A stretch of 6,364 bases of DNA, taken from Suttonella ornithocola. Its GTDB lineage: Bacteria > Pseudomonadota > Gammaproteobacteria > Cardiobacteriales > Cardiobacteriaceae. The DNA lies in NCBI RefSeq assembly GCF_001889065.1, contig NZ_LWHB01000147.1, positions 1 to 6,364 of the forward strand, in the 5' to 3' direction. A program made the position numbers and the translations under genes. The notes beneath the pieces are model-generated. The model saw only the letters and a list, made by a program, of their open reading frames with translations. It was not told where the DNA came from and did no database searches. Position 1 is the stretch's first letter; the number at the start of each line of letters is the position of its first letter. This document shows, piece after piece, positions 6,101-6,364 of this stretch.

Positions 6101-6364
6101 CGGCACCGCCGAAGCCAAACTTGGCGATAAGATTGACTTTAAAGCCACCAACGTGATGCAAACTTTGGTCGTCAAAGATGGTGACTTAGTGATTGATACC
6201 AAACCTGCTGGTGGCAATGGTAATAACACTGGCGGTAACACTGGCGGTAACATTGGCGGTAACACTGGCGGTAACACTGGCGGAAATACTGGCGGAAATA
6301 CTGGCGGAAATACTGGCGGAAATACTGGCGGAAATACTGGCGGAAATACTGGCGGAAATACTGG
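3051..6364 (+). CDS. large autotransporter-type surface protein, 5' part (no stop in window)
   Basis: The frame stays open for 1104 codons to the window edge; I translated it throughout and found no stop or frameshift. Residues 1-23 form a Sec signal peptide. The rest is a Gly/Asn/Ser/Thr-rich, cysteine-free passenger. From about residue 255 to 740 it repeats two short rungs, GNGISV-like (297, 356, 415, 468, 592, 645) and NNSGxISG-like (259, 329, 382, 441, 490, 616, 660, 697, 735), as expected of a beta-helix. A charged, probably helical insert (about 504-583) interrupts this. Residues 895-923 hold two MGAG[DT]D turns. From residue 1060 a (TGGN)n linker begins. This layout fits a type V autotransporter adhesin, whose C-terminal beta-barrel would lie beyond 6364. 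A secreted repeat protein of another type cannot be excluded. It is translationally coupled to the apbE-like gene and has no promoter of its own that I can see. A single D201GVSGAS207 fits the ApbE flavinylation pattern. Confidence 0.8.
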   Translation, partial: MNSRFLMKPLALAVLGVVQSAYADATKYQQGDTTTAMVPAGVTVEKIDTIQHGGDKAEKITGELNRSGNPVRIIWYGNPKDSDGKVPQTDALNQGFVRGAVTAMGGISGDDPLTPANQDFRSSIAIEGQGNAIDALGWSAHTNPNDIDIALKTLDNQRLASGSAVLEGGVGAVHGSTSAFVSANGISVVGTADFGNAVGVDGVSGASGSGGSASISAGTPTYTNPHDLGKPFNGSPPKDTSKQDIEGKNIRIAVEHIKNSDMLSGSVDAKGSQDVYWGHTSATYTPQFYGVNAWASGNGVSLATFTDTPDKYTWSNDKINYATLNNLSNSGDISGEAKLLGGRNVTHTQTLSRAAGNGASVYAGTGRFAKQSTHAVLGSLNNSGNISGTLHQVSGDNSGYKSIHLLSTAESYNSGNGVSVLAESRNAQVKTAEAKIGTVNNTGAIRGQAYLQGGMGSGSLDVKSMGSGNGISAVLDSLGKGNAQIGAVQNSGVISGDFTSRAGISIDALPSRLKYEVQKHLSTHLTLSDELIQKIQAAIPPEEVKLVVTDKSNVGTFDNPDVNPKRPSTAASTSWDHTINNYSANSDIKASGNGISVYGGNSTLTERAGKLGKVDNEGVISGHSRMYHGLANGSEYASVSFLGTGVGIAVDNAFTEAVNNAGIISGNHAALLARGKIDDQYSIRNPAFVSGYKEINNYGLMAGTLIAANYKNSPAGMSGKQVYRYFEADTDPVNNLGTTIHLKKGIEKPARWGQPTIRHADSETIEKITIGKGGTYTASNGKRYEIINGALTNGDKDSEYTATGDIDGKLINGAGVANGALIANRDIAVNNSIVNGYATALNIKDDSTVTLDSTKLNANGFTVNRTQQTHAILGDAGNNAFIAKNHSFINGEVNMGAGDDNATIADNRVQVNSRYLDMGAGTDTITFGMKGGNSSESIKVHYDVKNVENVVIDDKTTLMANARLTGVKDITVNDTLVYQVNSDKEHALFDTVSGDLNFNGSGKVLVDTDRARQKVDFGTAEAKLGDKIDFKATNVMQTLVVKDGDLVIDTKPAGGNGNNTGGNTGGNIGGNTGGNTGGNTGGNTGGNTGGNTGGNTGGNTGGNT
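3651..3671 (+). other. possible FMN attachment motif DGVSGAS in the passenger
   Basis: Residues 201-207 match D-x-x-[ST]-G-A-[TS], the pattern known from ApbE targets such as NqrB/NqrC, with Ser207 as the would-be acceptor. It is the only such match I found in the visible passenger. It sits in a Gly/Ser-rich, likely flexible stretch, not in a recognisable FMN-binding domain. The match is a direct observation. The function is inferred mainly from the adjacent flavin transferase gene. Confidence 0.35.
4560..4799 (+). other. non-repetitive charged insert in the passenger beta-helix
   Basis: Residues 504-583 break the rung pattern: the GNGISx interval jumps from 53-59 to 124 residues. The segment holds Lys/Glu-rich, helix-like runs such as SRLKYEVQKHL (511-521) and SDELIQKIQAAIPPEEVKL (528-546), then a Pro/Asn/Ser-rich tail. 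It looks like a subdomain or loop projecting from the beta-helix. I recognise no family. Confidence 0.45.
6228..6364 (+). repeat. 12-bp tandem repeat coding (TGGN)n
   Basis: Eleven complete 12-bp units plus 5 bases fill 6228-6364 and run off the edge. The first four are ACTGGCGGTAAC (the third has ATT for ACT, giving Ile). The next seven are identical ACTGGCGGAAAT. Each unit encodes Thr-Gly-Gly-Asn from residue 1060 on. As the unit is a multiple of three, gain or loss changes linker length without shifting frame. The position after the passenger suits a flexible spacer before a beta-barrel. Confidence 0.95.

Noticed and set aside
5984..6277. Minus-strand frame with a Pro-Pro-Val-Leu repeat
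   Set aside because: It is the reverse reading of the TGGN tandem repeat and the end of the passenger.
6228..6364. CRISPR-like regular repeats
   Set aside because: The units are contiguous 12-mers without spacers and lie in frame in a coding region. It is a coding minisatellite.

Overview
The window reads as chromosomal DNA of a mid-GC Gram-negative bacterium, most likely a gammaproteobacterium. It encodes a CreC-type sensor kinase with a periplasmic sensor domain, an ApbE-family flavin transferase, and the 5' part of a very large exported autotransporter-type surface protein. The genus cannot be fixed from sequence alone. A host-associated lineage is a guess from the surface protein, not a result.

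Layout. Bases 1-218 (minus strand) are the N-terminal part of an AIM24/TIGR00266-family gene that runs off the left edge. Bases 351-1817 (minus strand) are a CreC-like histidine kinase, with no creB or creD visible beside it. A divergent AT-rich spacer of about 295 bp (1818-2112) holds a weak candidate promoter for the kinase. Facing the other way it holds a candidate promoter and a good Fur-box match. Bases 2113-3054 (plus strand) encode an ApbE-like FAD:protein FMN transferase without a signal peptide. Its stop codon overlaps by 4 nt (ATGA) the start of an open frame that runs from 3051 past the right edge, at least 1104 codons. That frame starts with a Sec signal peptide and continues as a Gly/Asn/Ser-rich repetitive passenger with recurring GNGISV and NNxGxISG rungs. 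It then enters a 12-bp tandem repeat coding for (TGGN)n, where the window ends. The expected C-terminal beta-barrel lies outside.

Working idea (inference). The ApbE-like gene and the autotransporter form one translationally coupled operon, probably repressed by Fur when iron is plentiful. The passenger contains one site, D201-G-V-S-G-A-S207, that fits the D-x-x-[ST]-G-A-[TS] pattern on which ApbE enzymes attach FMN. A flavinylated, surface-displayed autotransporter made by its own flavin transferase would be unusual and is the main candidate for something new here. Two facts weaken it: the ApbE-like protein has no evident export signal, and its usual DPxTG motif is degenerate.
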